A DNA stretch of 64,000 nucleotides from Levilactobacillus wangkuiensis (GCF_016861605.1 NZ_BOLM01000008.1:62001-126000), one strand, 5' to 3'; positions 1 through 8,842 are shown, counted from the first letter of the stretch. Notes: a model not told the origin generated them from the letters alone. Made by a program: numbers and translations.

Positions 1-311
1 ACAAACTGTACGCCAACGAAGAACAATATACCCACACGTTATACGACCAAATCGGCTGGTCCGACAAGGTCTTGACCTTCATCCGCTACAACGCCAACAA
101 GGCACTGATGAACCTCGGCCAGGATCCGCTCTTCCCCGACACGGCCGAAGACGTCGACCCCGTGGTCATGAACGGAATTTCTACGTCGACCGCCAATCAC
201 GACTTCTTCTCCCAAGTCGGCAACGGCTACCTGTTAGGGAACGTTGAAGCCATGAGCAACGACGACTACAACATTGGCGAACCTGCCGACCCAGACGATT
301 CTCAACATTAA
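1..311 (+). CDS. nrdF: Ribonucleoside-diphosphate reductase class Ib, beta subunit (C-terminal part)
   Basis: The reading frame is open from the window edge (first full codon at base 3), so only about the last 102 residues are present. The segment KVLTFIRYNANKALMNLG and the tail with NGISTSTANHDFF match the C-terminal end of NrdF, the radical-generating subunit that with NrdE reduces ribonucleoside diphosphates for DNA synthesis. The metal-binding residues lie upstream, outside the window. A strong terminator follows 13 bases after the stop, so nrdF ends its operon. The identity rests on recognition of the conserved C-terminal block; confidence is high for the family. Confidence 0.88.
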   Translation, partial: KLYANEEQYTHTLYDQIGWSDKVLTFIRYNANKALMNLGQDPLFPDTAEDVDPVVMNGISTSTANHDFFSQVGNGYLLGNVEAMSNDDYNIGEPADPDDSQH

Positions 312-323
312 ATTAACGCCGAA

Positions 324-368
324 ACAGGCAACGCACAGCCCTCAAGGGTTGGCGTTGCCTGTTTTTTT
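324..368 (+). terminator. Rho-independent terminator after nrdF
   Basis: An 11-bp perfect stem (ACAGGCAACGC pairing with GCGTTGCCTGT) is followed by a run of seven T. Confidence 0.9.
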
Positions 369-562
369 GCGCTTGAATTTCAAGTAAATCATGACGATTT
401 GACGACTTGGAAATAAATATTTCAATCACGTAAATAACGGTTTTTATACGAATTCACATCGGTCGCTTATGGTACACCCCCAGTTAATTTTATACCCGTT
501 ATTTGCTTGTAATCTCGGTAGATTGGCGTAAGATTCAACCTAACCCGAAAAATGTGGGTACC

Positions 563-589
563 AAAAAGTCTGGCAATTTCTCACCAGAC
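563..589 (-). terminator. Terminator of the 3-hydroxyacyl-CoA dehydrogenase gene
   Basis: Read on the minus strand, GTCTGG and CCAGAC form a short stem around a loop of about 10 bases, followed by TTTTT. It lies just past the stop codon. The AT-rich stretch between 370 and 560 shows no gene. Confidence 0.7.
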
Positions 590-601
590 CTCTGATAGTG
601 A

Positions 602-1513
602 TTAAGCTTCACTGTCATCCTTTAAAAATTTCGCCGACGCAAAAGCCGGTGCCGGATAACTGTAAAATCCCTGATTACTTTCCTGACCCAGTTTATTTTG
701 ATCAATCATTTCTGACTTGATTTTGTGGGCGACGTCAACCAGCGTGCCCTTTCCTGGCTCCGTGCTGGCCGCTAGCATGATGTTGTAAGCTGTCCGTAAC
801 CCAATCTCATCCAGGATGCCAAAGGGTCCCATGGGCGCACCCGTGGCCACCATCCAGGCCCGGTCAATCGTTTGTGGATCAGCGACGCCATGGACCCATA
901 AGACCAAGGCCGCATCGACGAAGGGAATCAAAATCGTATTGAGAATGTAGGCGGGCTGCTCCTTGTGTAGCTGAATAACGACCATCCCAATCTGCCGGGC
1001 GAACGCCACGACCTGTTGGTAGACCTCAGACGACGTGCCCCGGTGGCCCATGACCTCCGCCATGTTGTTTTCCCACACGTGATTGGCAAAATGTAGCGCC
1101 AAGAACTGGGCGGGCCGCCCGGTAATGGCTGCAAATTGACTGGGTACCATTGTTGAGGAGTTCGTCGCAAAGATGGTGCGGGCCGGCGCGACCTTGGCCA
1201 GTGCCGCATAAAATTCGTTCTTAATGGCCACAACTTCGGGCACCGCCTCAATCACCAGGTCCGCGTCCTCCACTGCCGTCTCCAGGTCGGTCGCAAAGGC
1301 CAATCGCTCATTTGTGTCATGAATCACGGCTGGCGTGGCATTCATTTCCTGGGCATAGGCCTGGTCCCAGGTGGCAATACGCCGCTTGGCCGCCGCGATA
1401 GCCGCTGCATTCAGATCATAGATGGTCACCTGAAACCCACTGTAGGCTGTTTGGTAGGCAATCTGACTGCCCAGGGTCCCACCACCGGCGACGACAATTC
1501 TTTTAAACGCCAT
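602..1513 (-). CDS. 3-hydroxyacyl-CoA dehydrogenase family protein
   Basis: A 303-residue NAD-dependent dehydrogenase of the 3-hydroxyacyl/3-hydroxybutyryl-CoA type. The N-terminus carries the Rossmann dinucleotide motif (VVAGGGTLGSQIA) and the segment FATNSSTMVPSQ matches the family's active-site region; a C-terminal all-helical domain follows. The ORF could start further upstream, but AAGGAGGAT lies directly against the ATG at 1522 and about 9 bases from the ATG at 1513, so 1513 (MAFKRIVV) is preferred. It stands alone between terminators. Lactobacilli lack a full beta-oxidation pathway, so the true substrate is unclear; a role on short 3-hydroxyacyl-CoA or a related hydroxy acid is inference. 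Confidence 0.85.
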   Translation of the reverse strand: MAFKRIVVAGGGTLGSQIAYQTAYSGFQVTIYDLNAAAIAAAKRRIATWDQAYAQEMNATPAVIHDTNERLAFATDLETAVEDADLVIEAVPEVVAIKNEFYAALAKVAPARTIFATNSSTMVPSQFAAITGRPAQFLALHFANHVWENNMAEVMGHRGTSSEVYQQVVAFARQIGMVVIQLHKEQPAYILNTILIPFVDAALVLWVHGVADPQTIDRAWMVATGAPMGPFGILDEIGLRTAYNIMLAASTEPGKGTLVDVAHKIKSEMIDQNKLGQESNQGFYSYPAPAFASAKFLKDDSEA

Positions 1514-1691
1514 ATTGTTCATCCTCCTTAACACCGACTCATTTCGATTACCCCTAGCTTACTCAGCGAGCCAGCCGGCGGCAATCAAAACTAAGGTGTT
1601 AAGGTCAGTCATTAACTAAGTGACTTTATTCGCCAGGTTGGAACCATTTTGCGGTATAATTATTTAGACTAAAAACTTTGGGGGTAATCCT

Positions 1692-2270
1692 ATGCCAACT
1701 ATTAAAAATGTGTGTGTCTTCTGTGGCTCCAACCACGGCTACAATCCGAATTTTCTAAAAGAAACCAATGCGCTGGGCCAATACTTGGCCGACAATCACC
1801 ACCCGCTGGTTTACGGTGGCGGTAAGGAAGGCCTCATGGGCGCCATTGCCACCGCCACCATGGACGCTGGCGGCGAGGTCATCGGGATCATCCCAACCTT
1901 TCTAAGCGAAATGGGCCTGGCCAAAACGGATATCACCACGCTGCTTGAGACCAGCACCATGGACGAACGCAAGGATGAAATGATGCGCCAATCCGATGCC
2001 TTTATCGTGCTCCCTGGTGGTTTTGGCACCTTTGAGGAATTCACGACCATGCTCTCCTGGAGTCAAATCAACGTCCACCAGAAACCCATCGCCCTCTTCA
2101 ACATCGACCACTACTATGATCAACTCGTAGCCATGATGCAGAAGAGCTGTGATGAAGGCTTTGCGCCACAAGAAAATATGAACCTTTTCATCGATGCCGC
2201 CACGATCGACGACATGTTTACCGGTTTTGCCAATTTCAAACACCAATTACCATTCAAATACACGAACTAG
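1692..2270 (+). CDS. LOG family protein (putative nucleotide phosphoribohydrolase)
   Basis: A 192-residue Rossmann-fold protein. The signature LPGGFGTFEEF (near residue 98) is the PGGxGTxxE motif of the LOG family, whose members release a base from nucleoside 5'-monophosphates (cytokinin activation in plants). Older annotation calls such proteins lysine decarboxylase. A glycine-rich YGGGKEGLMGAIA segment precedes it. The start ATG has GGGGG about 6 bases upstream, and a TATAAT box lies at about 1655-1660 with no good -35 hexamer. It is divergent from the dehydrogenase gene. The family call is firm; the natural substrate in lactobacilli is unknown. Confidence 0.88.
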   Translation: MPTIKNVCVFCGSNHGYNPNFLKETNALGQYLADNHHPLVYGGGKEGLMGAIATATMDAGGEVIGIIPTFLSEMGLAKTDITTLLETSTMDERKDEMMRQSDAFIVLPGGFGTFEEFTTMLSWSQINVHQKPIALFNIDHYYDQLVAMMQKSCDEGFAPQENMNLFIDAATIDDMFTGFANFKHQLPFKYTN

Positions 2271-2277
2271 ACGAAAG

Positions 2278-2320
2278 ACGCCACGACCCGCAAGAATCTG
2301 CCAGCCGTGGCGCCTTTTTT
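2278..2320 (+). terminator. Terminator after the LOG gene
   Basis: CGCCACG pairs with CGTGGCG, followed by six T. It lies between two convergent genes and overlaps the last bases of mprF. Confidence 0.8.
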
Positions 2321-4928
2321 AATCATGATTTTGCCAGTGAATCTCATCCGTGACCCAGCTGCTCAACCAGCGTGGCGCTAGTCGTGGCAGCGGTGTCGTC
2401 GGTTGATTGATCACCAGGACCAGTTGGAGCATGGTAAAGATCAACGATTGCCGGCGACGGTAAGCCAAATATTTTGGCTGCCAGTCCGTCACGTATTTTT
2501 CTTTATACGCCCGCAAGCCTTGGAAACTGTAGAAGTTCGAGCCGTACTCGTAGATTAAGTGCGCCGCCCGTTCCTCAATGAAGCTAAATTCAGAGACCCC
2601 CACGTTTGCCAGGGGCGCCATCCCCAAATTAAAGCTGGCGTAGCCCTGATCACGACAGGTCTCAAATAGGTAGACGAAGAGGCCGTCCATAATCCCCGAA
2701 GGCGCATCTCGCCGGGCACGCATCAGGTCGATCGACGTCATCTGTTGGTCGCCGGTCGGCATCAGATTGGCAAAGGCCACCAGCGTTCCTTCAGCGTCGA
2801 CCACTACGGCGACCGGTGCTTCGTTCAGGTATTCTCGATCAAAGTAACCCATCGAGAAGCCCTTTTCCGTTTCGTCACCCAGCCAGGAATCGGAAATTGT
2901 CTTTAACGCCTGGTATTGGTCCTCGCTCAGTGGCGGTTGCAGGAGGTCAAAGCGATACCCCTCCCGCTTAAACTTGTTGATCAGTGCGCGTTCACCACGG
3001 TGGGCCTTCCCCGCCAAGGTAAAGTCCTGTAAGCGAACATGGCCCTCTTCACCGACCTTAATGAAGTCAAAGCCCATTTCATGGAGACGCAGCGTCAGTG
3101 TTTCACTAATTTCATAGAAGACCGGCCGTAAACCTGCTTGATTGGCATCGTGCATAAAGGCTTGCAGGGCCGGTGCCAATTTATCTTGATTGCCAATGGG
3201 TTCGCCCATCACCAGTAACTTGTCCGCCTTCTGTCGGTAAAGCAGGAAGAGTTGATCAACGCCGGCCTCCTGGTAGAAGTACGCGCGTTTATCCCGCAGA
3301 AAGGCCAGATGACTGACCTCATTGCCGCCAAACTGACGAATCACGTTCCGCATTCTCGGGGCATCGTAAGGCGCCTGAAGCCACTGGGGCTTGCCAGCTG
3401 CTAGGTACCGGAAGATGCCTAACAGAATCAGTAGGGCCACCAACAGGCTTCCTAAACCAGTCAACCAAACCTGCGTGGATGGTAAGAGCCACGATTCCGG
3501 TAAAAATGGCCGATGATGGTGACTGGGGAAGCTGGAGATACCAATGATCGTGTACACCACAAAGGTCCCCATGTAGATGGCCCCGTCCACCAGAAGTCCA
3601 CCCCAGGAGTAGTGAAAGCTGGTACGGTACAGCTCTGGTCGCGCAAAGAGCAGGCAGGCCAACACTAGCCCTAGCAAAATCGCCAGGCCAACCGGAAAGT
3701 TCTCCCGCCACAGCGTGTTACCAATGGCTACGACCAACACCACTAGCGTTGGCCAGTAGGCGCGTTTGACCCGTGCACCCACACCACGGGCCAGGCCAAT
3801 CAACAGGAAGGCCATCACGATGTTGGTAATCTGACTCAAGAAATAAAACATGTACGGCACTAATCGCAGGTAAAAATGATTGGCCAAAACCACGTCGGGA
3901 ATGGTCGCAAATAAGAGCATCATGACCCCGGAAAAATACATAAAGGTCGTCACAAATAAGTGTGCCGCTCGCCGGAACGTGGCTACCGGTAAGCCATTTA
4001 AGAATTCATTCAGTCGGTGCCCAACGTCGTGGATGAAGAAGCCCACGCCGACGCCAAACGGTAAGAGGTAGTAAAAGAGCCGGTAGAGCAACAACCAGCC
4101 CGTGGCATCCGCCCGACTGACGCCCAGAAAACCCAGGCCAATAATCATGAAGACATCAAAGGAACCCAGTCCCCCAGGAATCATGGAAACGACCCCGGCG
4201 ACCGAAGCCACCACAAACATCGGAAAGACCGCGGCCAGCGGAATGGGCAACCGCAAGGCCCAACCGATCAACAAGAAGAAAAGCGCACAGCTCCCCCACT
4301 CTAGACTGGACCCTAAGATCAGTTTGAATTCACGACGTAGCGTGAGGTCCTTAAAGAACTCCCCATCGCTGACACGGGTGAAGATAAAAATTCCCGGGAA
4401 ATAGAGTCCCCCGCCTAGTAACCAGAACCAGTACCCCCGAAATGGTTGACCCACATCAAAGCCGAATAGCAAAATTAACGCGACCCAACAAGATAGCGAC
4501 AGCCCCGCCAATAGGAACAAAGCAATCTTGGAGATGGCATACACCACCTGCTTTTTCGTCGCTGATTTGGCATAAAAGTTGGCGCGGAGACTGGCTCCCA
4601 GCAAGCCCCCCATGCCGGCTAAATTCGTAAACGTATTGGTGGTCCACCCGCTGCGAATCACGTAGCCCCGCGAAAACTTCCCCGGGAGGAATTCCACAAT
4701 CGTAAAATCATAGACCAGCATTGGTAAGACGGCCACGAATCCCCCTACCAGTAACAGGAGAAAGGTCCCCGTATCTAGTGTCGCCAGCTCCGCCCGCAGT
4801 TGTTCCCCGTTAACTTCGCGCGCTACCCTGCCGACCATTTGAATCACAAAAATCAAAATTGAAAATATAAAGAGCCCCTTGATCAGGGTCAAATGTTTCT
4901 GAATTCGCCCCCACAATCGTTTCCCCAT
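2319..4928 (-). CDS. mprF: Bifunctional lysyl-phosphatidylglycerol flippase/synthase MprF
   Basis: An 869-residue membrane protein, the usual length for full MprF. The first ~510 residues hold many hydrophobic helices (flippase part, with the conserved GGLGSFDVF segment); the C-terminal ~340 residues form the cytosolic GNAT-like aminoacyl transferase (DUF2156), which moves lysine from Lys-tRNA to phosphatidylglycerol. The product lowers the negative surface charge and protects against cationic peptides. The start at 4928 has GGGGAGG about 8 bases upstream. It is monocistronic, convergent with the LOG gene. No regulatory gene is adjacent. Confidence 0.95.
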   Translation of the reverse strand: MGKRLWGRIQKHLTLIKGLFIFSILIFVIQMVGRVAREVNGEQLRAELATLDTGTFLLLLVGGFVAVLPMLVYDFTIVEFLPGKFSRGYVIRSGWTTNTFTNLAGMGGLLGASLRANFYAKSATKKQVVYAISKIALFLLAGLSLSCWVALILLFGFDVGQPFRGYWFWLLGGGLYFPGIFIFTRVSDGEFFKDLTLRREFKLILGSSLEWGSCALFFLLIGWALRLPIPLAAVFPMFVVASVAGVVSMIPGGLGSFDVFMIIGLGFLGVSRADATGWLLLYRLFYYLLPFGVGVGFFIHDVGHRLNEFLNGLPVATFRRAAHLFVTTFMYFSGVMMLLFATIPDVVLANHFYLRLVPYMFYFLSQITNIVMAFLLIGLARGVGARVKRAYWPTLVVLVVAIGNTLWRENFPVGLAILLGLVLACLLFARPELYRTSFHYSWGGLLVDGAIYMGTFVVYTIIGISSFPSHHHRPFLPESWLLPSTQVWLTGLGSLLVALLILLGIFRYLAAGKPQWLQAPYDAPRMRNVIRQFGGNEVSHLAFLRDKRAYFYQEAGVDQLFLLYRQKADKLLVMGEPIGNQDKLAPALQAFMHDANQAGLRPVFYEISETLTLRLHEMGFDFIKVGEEGHVRLQDFTLAGKAHRGERALINKFKREGYRFDLLQPPLSEDQYQALKTISDSWLGDETEKGFSMGYFDREYLNEAPVAVVVDAEGTLVAFANLMPTGDQQMTSIDLMRARRDAPSGIMDGLFVYLFETCRDQGYASFNLGMAPLANVGVSEFSFIEERAAHLIYEYGSNFYSFQGLRAYKEKYVTDWQPKYLAYRRRQSLIFTMLQLVLVINQPTTPLPRLAPRWLSSWVTDEIHWQNHD

Positions 4929-5233
4929 AGTCGCTTACCTCCCCGTAGTTCTTCATTATCGCAACCAATTCGATGAAGAACAATTGTTAACCTGTACAAA
5001 GCGCTGGTTAATTTAACAACCTAACAGCTTCTCATTAGTACCCAGCATAGCAAAAAAGAGCAAGCCTCGACCAGTGTTTGTGGCGGGCTTACTCTAAATT
5101 TAAGGCTTTAATTATCAAATAACTATTTATTTCGCATGATACGGGTGATCCTTCATGACTTGTGCGTAGTGTCGCAGCTCATCACCTCACCTGACAGACC
5201 GTGAGTCTTTCCTGTCACCACAAAATTTGGATA
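4929..5233 (-). other. Intergenic region between rplL and mprF with an extra terminator and a coding-like remnant
   Basis: No complete gene is found. On the minus strand a short open stretch (about 5121-5180) reads ELRHYAQVMKDHPYHAK and a stop, but it is closed upstream by an in-frame stop and has no start codon, so it may be the tail of a lost gene. A second terminator hairpin follows at 5052-5095. Confidence 0.4.
5052..5095 (-). terminator. Second terminator downstream of rplL
   Basis: Minus strand: AGAGTAAGCC and GGCTTGCTCT pair with one mismatch and are followed by TTTTTT. It lies about 140 bases past the rplL terminator. Confidence 0.75.
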
Positions 5234-5264
5234 CAAAAAAACCGTCACCCGAGGGCAACGGTTT
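5234..5264 (-). terminator. rplL terminator
   Basis: Minus strand: AAACCGTTGCCC pairs with GGGTGACGGTTT (12 bp including G-T pairs), followed by a run of T. Confidence 0.9.
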
Positions 5265-5286
5265 CTCATTTCGTAAGTGAAGATGA

Positions 5287-5652
5287 TTACTTAAGAGTAA
5301 CCACACCACCAACGGCTTCAAGCTTTTCCTTGATGTCGTTGGCTTCGTCTTCAGTAGCGCCTTCCTTGATGACAGATGGTACGTTGTCAACGAGGCCCTT
5401 AGCGTCCTTCAAACCTAAACCAGTGATTTCACGGACAGCCTTGATGGCCTTAACCTTGGCGTCACCAGATTCAGTTAATTCAACGTCGAATGAATCCTTG
5501 GCAGCAGCGTCGCCACCAGCAGCACCGGCTGCAGCAACTGGGGCAGCAGCGGATACGCCGAATTCGTCTTCGATACCCTTAACTAAGTCGTTAAGGTCAG
5601 TAATGGATGCTTCTTTAAGAGAAGCGATGATAGCATCTTTATCAAAAGCCAT
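5287..5652 (-). CDS. rplL: 50S ribosomal protein L7/L12
   Basis: A 121-residue acidic protein: an N-terminal dimerisation domain, an Ala/Gly-rich hinge ([17 protein letters not shown]) and the conserved C-terminal domain with [20 protein letters not shown], which recruits translation factors. The start is [10 protein letters not shown] at 5652 with GGAGG about 8 bases upstream; the longer frame (adding MEENN) places its ATG before that site. It follows rplJ by about 57 bases in the same transcript and is controlled with it through the rplJ leader. Confidence 0.97.
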   Translation of the reverse strand: MAFDKDAIIASLKEASITDLNDLVKGIEDEFGVSAAAPVAAAGAAGGDAAAKDSFDVELTESGDAKVKAIKAVREITGLGLKDAKGLVDNVPSVIKEGATEDEANDIKEKLEAVGGVVTLK

Positions 5653-5709
5653 GTTATTTTCCTCCAATAATTGGGTTTTATTTTTTATGTTTCAAATTGA
5701 ATCAGGAAC

Positions 5710-6216
5710 TTAGGCTGCGTCGCCTTCGTCACCCTTTTCAGCAATAGCCTTAACAGCGTAAGCCACGTTCCGTACTGGTGCTTGTAAGACATTAGCCAGC
5801 ATAGAGAGCAGGTCTTCACGACTAGGCAAGCTTGCGTAAGTGTTGATTTCGTCAACGGAGACAATCTTGTCTTCGATGAAACCACCCTTGATTTCAAGGT
5901 CGTCAACGCTGTCAGCAAACTTCTTCAAAACCTTAGCTGGGGCAATTGCATCATCGTTAGAAAATGCAACGGCAGTAGGACCAGCGAAAAGATCATTCAG
6001 ACCTTCGTAACCAGCCTTTTCAGCAGCCCGAACCAAAATTTTGTTCTTGATAACGTTCATTTGAACGCCGGCGTCACGCAATTGCTTCCGTAAGTCAGTT
6101 GCTTCTTCAACAGTTAAACCACGGTAGTCAACAACGATAGCACTGGTGGCGTTGTTGAATTTTTCAACAACCTCATCAACCTTTTTAGCTTTAATTGCAA
6201 TAGCTTGTTCACTCAA
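5710..6216 (-). CDS. rplJ: 50S ribosomal protein L10
   Basis: A 168-residue L10 protein, the stalk base that carries L7/L12 dimers on 23S rRNA. The conserved N-terminal segment [20 protein letters not shown] is present and the C-terminal helix is hydrophobic and charged as usual. GGGAGGTGAATT precedes the ATG. It is first in the rplJ-rplL operon. In known bacteria, L10-L12 complex binds the leader to repress its own synthesis, and the leader found at 6217-6367 fits this. Confidence 0.97.
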   Translation of the reverse strand: MSEQAIAIKAKKVDEVVEKFNNATSAIVVDYRGLTVEEATDLRKQLRDAGVQMNVIKNKILVRAAEKAGYEGLNDLFAGPTAVAFSNDDAIAPAKVLKKFADSVDDLEIKGGFIEDKIVSVDEINTYASLPSREDLLSMLANVLQAPVRNVAYAVKAIAEKGDEGDAA

Positions 6217-6367
6217 ATTAATTCACCTCCCGGAGTAGTTTGGTGGGATAAAAAAATCCCCATGTCACCAAGACATAAGGAGTCAAAAGTTTAAGTAAAC
6301 TTCTTCCTCGGCAGGAAATTAAGACCATTAGGCCACCTGAGTCTTAGGTAGATCTATTAAATACAAC
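6217..6367 (-). ncRNA. Ribosomal protein L10 leader RNA with attenuator
   Basis: The stretch between the rplJ promoter and the rplJ start contains CCTGCCGAGG preceded by TTAATTT, which I recognise from L10 leaders of Gram-positive bacteria. Downstream of it lies a terminator-like hairpin (plus-strand 6250-6280): CCTTATGTC pairs with GACATGGGG and is followed by seven T, about 30 bases before the start codon. This suggests regulation by premature termination when L10(L12) binds. Recognition is by motif and context only. Confidence 0.8.
6250..6280 (-). terminator. Attenuator in the rplJ leader
   Basis: Minus strand: 9-bp stem CCTTATGTC/GACATGGGG (with G-T pairs), loop TTGGT, then ATTTTTTTAT. 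Confidence 0.75.
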
Positions 6368-6373
6368 TTCAAT

Positions 6374-6402
6374 AGCATACAATACTTCGGCATCACTGTC
6401 AA
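6374..6402 (-). promoter_or_regulatory. Promoter of rplJ-rplL
   Basis: Minus strand TTGACA (6397-6402), 17-base spacer, TATGCT (6374-6379). This is close to the vegetative consensus and lies directly between rplA and the L10 leader. Confidence 0.85.
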
Positions 6403-6438
6403 CGTATTGCAGGGGATTTTTTTAATTTAAAATTTAAC

Positions 6439-7137
6439 TTAGGCTAATAAAGAAGCCAAGTCAACGTTGACGCTAGGGCCAAACGTTGAAGCGATTGAAA
6501 CGTGTTGAACGTAAGTCCCACGCACAGCGGCTGGGCGGATACGTACAATCGTTTCGGCAATGGTCTTCAAGTTGCCGGCAAGCTTGTCAGCATCAAAGGA
6601 AACCTTACCAAATGGAACAGCAACGTTACCGTCCCGGTCAGTCCGGTAAGTAACTTGCCCGTTCTTAGCATCGGAAACAGCCTTTTCGACGTTCATCGTA
6701 ACAGTCCCCGTCTTAGGGTTAGGCATTAAGCCCTTAGGTCCTAAGACCCGACCTAAACGACCAACTTGGGCCATCATGTCTGGCGTTGCAATCGCAACGT
6801 CAAAGTCCAACCAGCCGTCTTGGATGCGTTCTACTAAGTCTTGTTCGCCAACAACGTCAGCACCGGCAGCTTCTGCAGCCTTAGCTTGGTCACCCTTAGC
6901 GAATACGATTACCGTGGTTTCCTTACCGGTACCATTTGGTAATACTAATGCGCCACGGAGTTGTTGGTCCGCTTGCTTCGTATCAACGTTAAGCTTGAAA
7001 GCAACTTCAACAGTTGCATCGAACTTAGCGAAATCCATCTTCTTAACTAAATCAATCGCGTCGCCCATGCCGTAGACCTTGTCAGCCTCGACCATTTTGG
7101 CAGCGTCTTGATAATTCTTACCTCGTTTGTGAGCCAT
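6439..7137 (-). CDS. rplA: 50S ribosomal protein L1
   Basis: A 232-residue L1 protein, which binds 23S rRNA at the E-site stalk and often represses its own operon by binding its mRNA. The motifs [15 protein letters not shown] and the C-terminal [10 protein letters not shown] are conserved. The ORF extends upstream, but the start [10 protein letters not shown] at 7137 is chosen because GGAGGA sits about 12 bases before it and family members begin there. It follows rplK by about 98 bases. Confidence 0.97.
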   Translation of the reverse strand: MAHKRGKNYQDAAKMVEADKVYGMGDAIDLVKKMDFAKFDATVEVAFKLNVDTKQADQQLRGALVLPNGTGKETTVIVFAKGDQAKAAEAAGADVVGEQDLVERIQDGWLDFDVAIATPDMMAQVGRLGRVLGPKGLMPNPKTGTVTMNVEKAVSDAKNGQVTYRTDRDGNVAVPFGKVSFDADKLAGNLKTIAETIVRIRPAAVRGTYVQHVSIASTFGPSVNVDLASLLA

Positions 7138-7235
7138 TTTTGTGTATTCCTCCTTGCAAATGTGGTTGTAACGGATAAACCTCCCACTTGACACATTTCA
7201 TTTTCGTGAAGTGTCCGACTATCCGAAAACTGAGC

Positions 7236-7661
7236 TTAACCTTCGACCGTGAAGCCCATGCTCCGGGCAGTACCTTCAATCATGCGCATAGCTGCTTCAA
7301 CATCAGCTGCGTTTAGATCTTGCATTTTAGTTTCAGCGATTTGCTTAACTTGATCTTTGGTTACCGTAGCAACCTTTTTCGTGTTAGGTTCGCCAGAACC
7401 ACTTTCAACACCAGCGGCCTTCTTCAACAGAACAGCTGCTGGAGGGGTCTTGGTGATGAAATCAAAGGAACGATCTTCATAGACACTGATCACAACAGGA
7501 ATGATCATACCAGCTTGGTCAGCGGTACGAGCGTTGAATTCCTTAGTGAAGCCCATGATGTTGATACCTGCTTGACCTAAAGCTGGTCCAACTGGGGGAG
7601 CTGGGGTTGCTTTACCCGCAGGAATTTGTAATTTAACGACATTAGCTACTTTTTTAGCCAC
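7236..7661 (-). CDS. rplK: 50S ribosomal protein L11
   Basis: A 141-residue L11 protein with the conserved proline-rich N-terminus ([20 protein letters not shown]) and C-terminal RNA-binding domain ([12 protein letters not shown]). It binds the GTPase-associated region of 23S rRNA. AAGGAGG lies before the ATG. It is the first gene of the rplK-rplA unit with its own promoter at 7752-7780. Confidence 0.97.
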   Translation of the reverse strand: MAKKVANVVKLQIPAGKATPAPPVGPALGQAGINIMGFTKEFNARTADQAGMIIPVVISVYEDRSFDFITKTPPAAVLLKKAAGVESGSGEPNTKKVATVTKDQVKQIAETKMQDLNAADVEAAMRMIEGTARSMGFTVEG

Positions 7662-7751
7662 GAGACAATACCTCCTTGAGTCCGTGTGTGGTAAGTGGGG
7701 CTGTTAGTTTGCCCCTCCCACTTTGTACATATGCGTCACGCATACCTGAGA
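7662..7751 (-). promoter_or_regulatory. rplK 5' leader with hairpin (candidate L1 autoregulatory site)
   Basis: The leader between the promoter and rplK holds a hairpin: minus strand AAGTGGGAGGGGC, an unpaired stretch, then GCCCCACTT. L1 proteins are known to repress their operons by binding an mRNA helix of this general kind. I cannot confirm the L1 recognition loop, so this is a candidate. Confidence 0.35.
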
Positions 7752-7780
7752 ATCATACCACACTTTACTAACCACAACAA
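7752..7780 (-). promoter_or_regulatory. Promoter of rplK-rplA
   Basis: Minus strand TTGTTG (7775-7780), 17-base spacer, TATGAT (7752-7757). Confidence 0.7.
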
Positions 7781-7792
7781 GTTCTTTTTGAA

Positions 7793-8344
7793 TTAGCCTA
7801 AGATTGGGTCGACTTGGTCAAAGTTCAGTTCAGTACTGGTTTCCCGACCGAACATATCGATGTTGACCTTCAACTTCATCTTTTCGTCATCGACTTCGGT
7901 AATCTTACCGACTAAGCCACTGAAGGCACCGTCGACGATGGTTACGGAATCGCCAGGCGCAACGTCCAGGTCAGCGTGACGGGCAGAAATACCGACACGA
8001 CGTAAGATCCGTTCCACTTCATCGGGTAACAGTGGCGTTGGCTTACTTCCTTGCCCATGGGAACCCAAGAACCCGGTAACCCCAGGCGTGTTCCGGACGA
8101 TATACCAAGCTTGGTCACTCATGACCATTTCAACTAAGACGTAGCCAGGGAAAGTCTTTTCCATGGAGACCTTGTCCTTACCATTCTTAACTTCGTGTTC
8201 CTCTTCTTCAGGAACGACAACGCGGAAAATGTTGTCTTGCATCCCCATTGATTCGGACCGTGATTCCAAGTTCGCCATAACTTTGTTCTCGTAACCCGCG
8301 TAGGTGTGAAGAACGTACCATTGCTTTTCAGCTGACTCAACCAT
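7793..8344 (-). CDS. nusG: Transcription termination/antitermination protein NusG
   Basis: A 183-residue NusG. The NGN domain begins at WYVLHTYAGYENKV and contains FPGYVLVEM; the C-terminal KOW motif is GDSVTIVDGAFSGLVGKI (about residues 131-148). It binds RNA polymerase and modulates pausing and termination. It sits downstream of secE as in other Firmicutes, but a terminator-like hairpin separates the two genes. GGAGTG before the ATG acts as ribosome binding site. Confidence 0.96.
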   Translation of the reverse strand: MVESAEKQWYVLHTYAGYENKVMANLESRSESMGMQDNIFRVVVPEEEEHEVKNGKDKVSMEKTFPGYVLVEMVMSDQAWYIVRNTPGVTGFLGSHGQGSKPTPLLPDEVERILRRVGISARHADLDVAPGDSVTIVDGAFSGLVGKITEVDDEKMKLKVNIDMFGRETSTELNFDQVDPILG

Positions 8345-8386
8345 GTTTGGTGCACTCCTTTAATTTTCATTGACTTTTCGAGCAAA

Positions 8387-8413
8387 ATAAAAAAACTCCG
8401 CATACACGAAGTT
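8387..8413 (-). terminator. Intercistronic terminator between secE and nusG
   Basis: Minus strand AACTTCG and CGGAGTT form a 7-bp stem around TGTATG, followed by TTTTTTT. It would cut read-through from rpmG-secE into nusG. Confidence 0.65.
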
Positions 8414-8469
8414 CCCTGTTACCAACTAATATAGCATATTTTAAGTGATTTGACCACCGACAATTCCGA

Positions 8470-8646
8470 TTAGGAAAGGAACTTTAAGCCGTATTGCACG
8501 ACCCAGTCGACGACCGCAAAGAAGATTGCGAACAGGACAGAAATGCCGACCACAGTGCCCGTGTCGTGACGAGTCTGCTTAACGCCGGGCCAAGAAACTT
8601 GTTTCATTTCGGCACCGACCGATTTGAAGAAACGGAATAAACGCAT
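8470..8646 (-). CDS. secE: Preprotein translocase subunit SecE
   Basis: A 58-residue protein read directly from the sequence (MRLFRFFKSVGAEMKQVSWP start, LKFLS end). The conserved EMKQVSWPGVKQT segment and a single C-terminal membrane helix (VVGISVLFAIFFAVVDWVV) are diagnostic. SecE holds SecY in the Sec translocon. GGGAGG lies about 8 bases before the ATG. It is between rpmG and nusG, the expected place. Confidence 0.95.
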   Translation of the reverse strand: MRLFRFFKSVGAEMKQVSWPGVKQTRHDTGTVVGISVLFAIFFAVVDWVVQYGLKFLS

Positions 8647-8692
8647 GGTGTTGCCTCCCTAAAATTAATGTTTGTCGTGATTATCAGTCAAA

Positions 8693-8842
8693 TTAACGGG
8701 TTTCCCGGTGTAACGTGTGCTTGCCACAGTACTTACAATACTTCATAACCTCAAGTCGTTGTGTCCGTGTTGCACTCGCAGTGATGGTGTAATTCCGCGA
8801 CCCGCAAACTGAACAGGCCAGGGCAATTTTCCGTTGAGCCAT
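8693..8842 (-). CDS. rpmG: 50S ribosomal protein L33 (zinc-binding type)
   Basis: A 49-residue protein read directly ([19 protein letters not shown] start). It has two Cys-x-x-Cys pairs (CSVC near residue 10 and CKYC near residue 36), so this is the zinc-binding form of L33; the zinc-free paralogue, if present, is outside the window. A GGTGG box precedes the start. It is followed by secE after 46 bases, as in Bacillus. Confidence 0.93.
   Translation of the reverse strand: MAQRKIALACSVCGSRNYTITASATRTQRLEVMKYCKYCGKHTLHRETR

Noticed and set aside
1811-2246. Minus-strand frames of 79 and 114 codons
   Set aside because: Shadow frames of the LOG gene, which has family motifs and a ribosome binding site.
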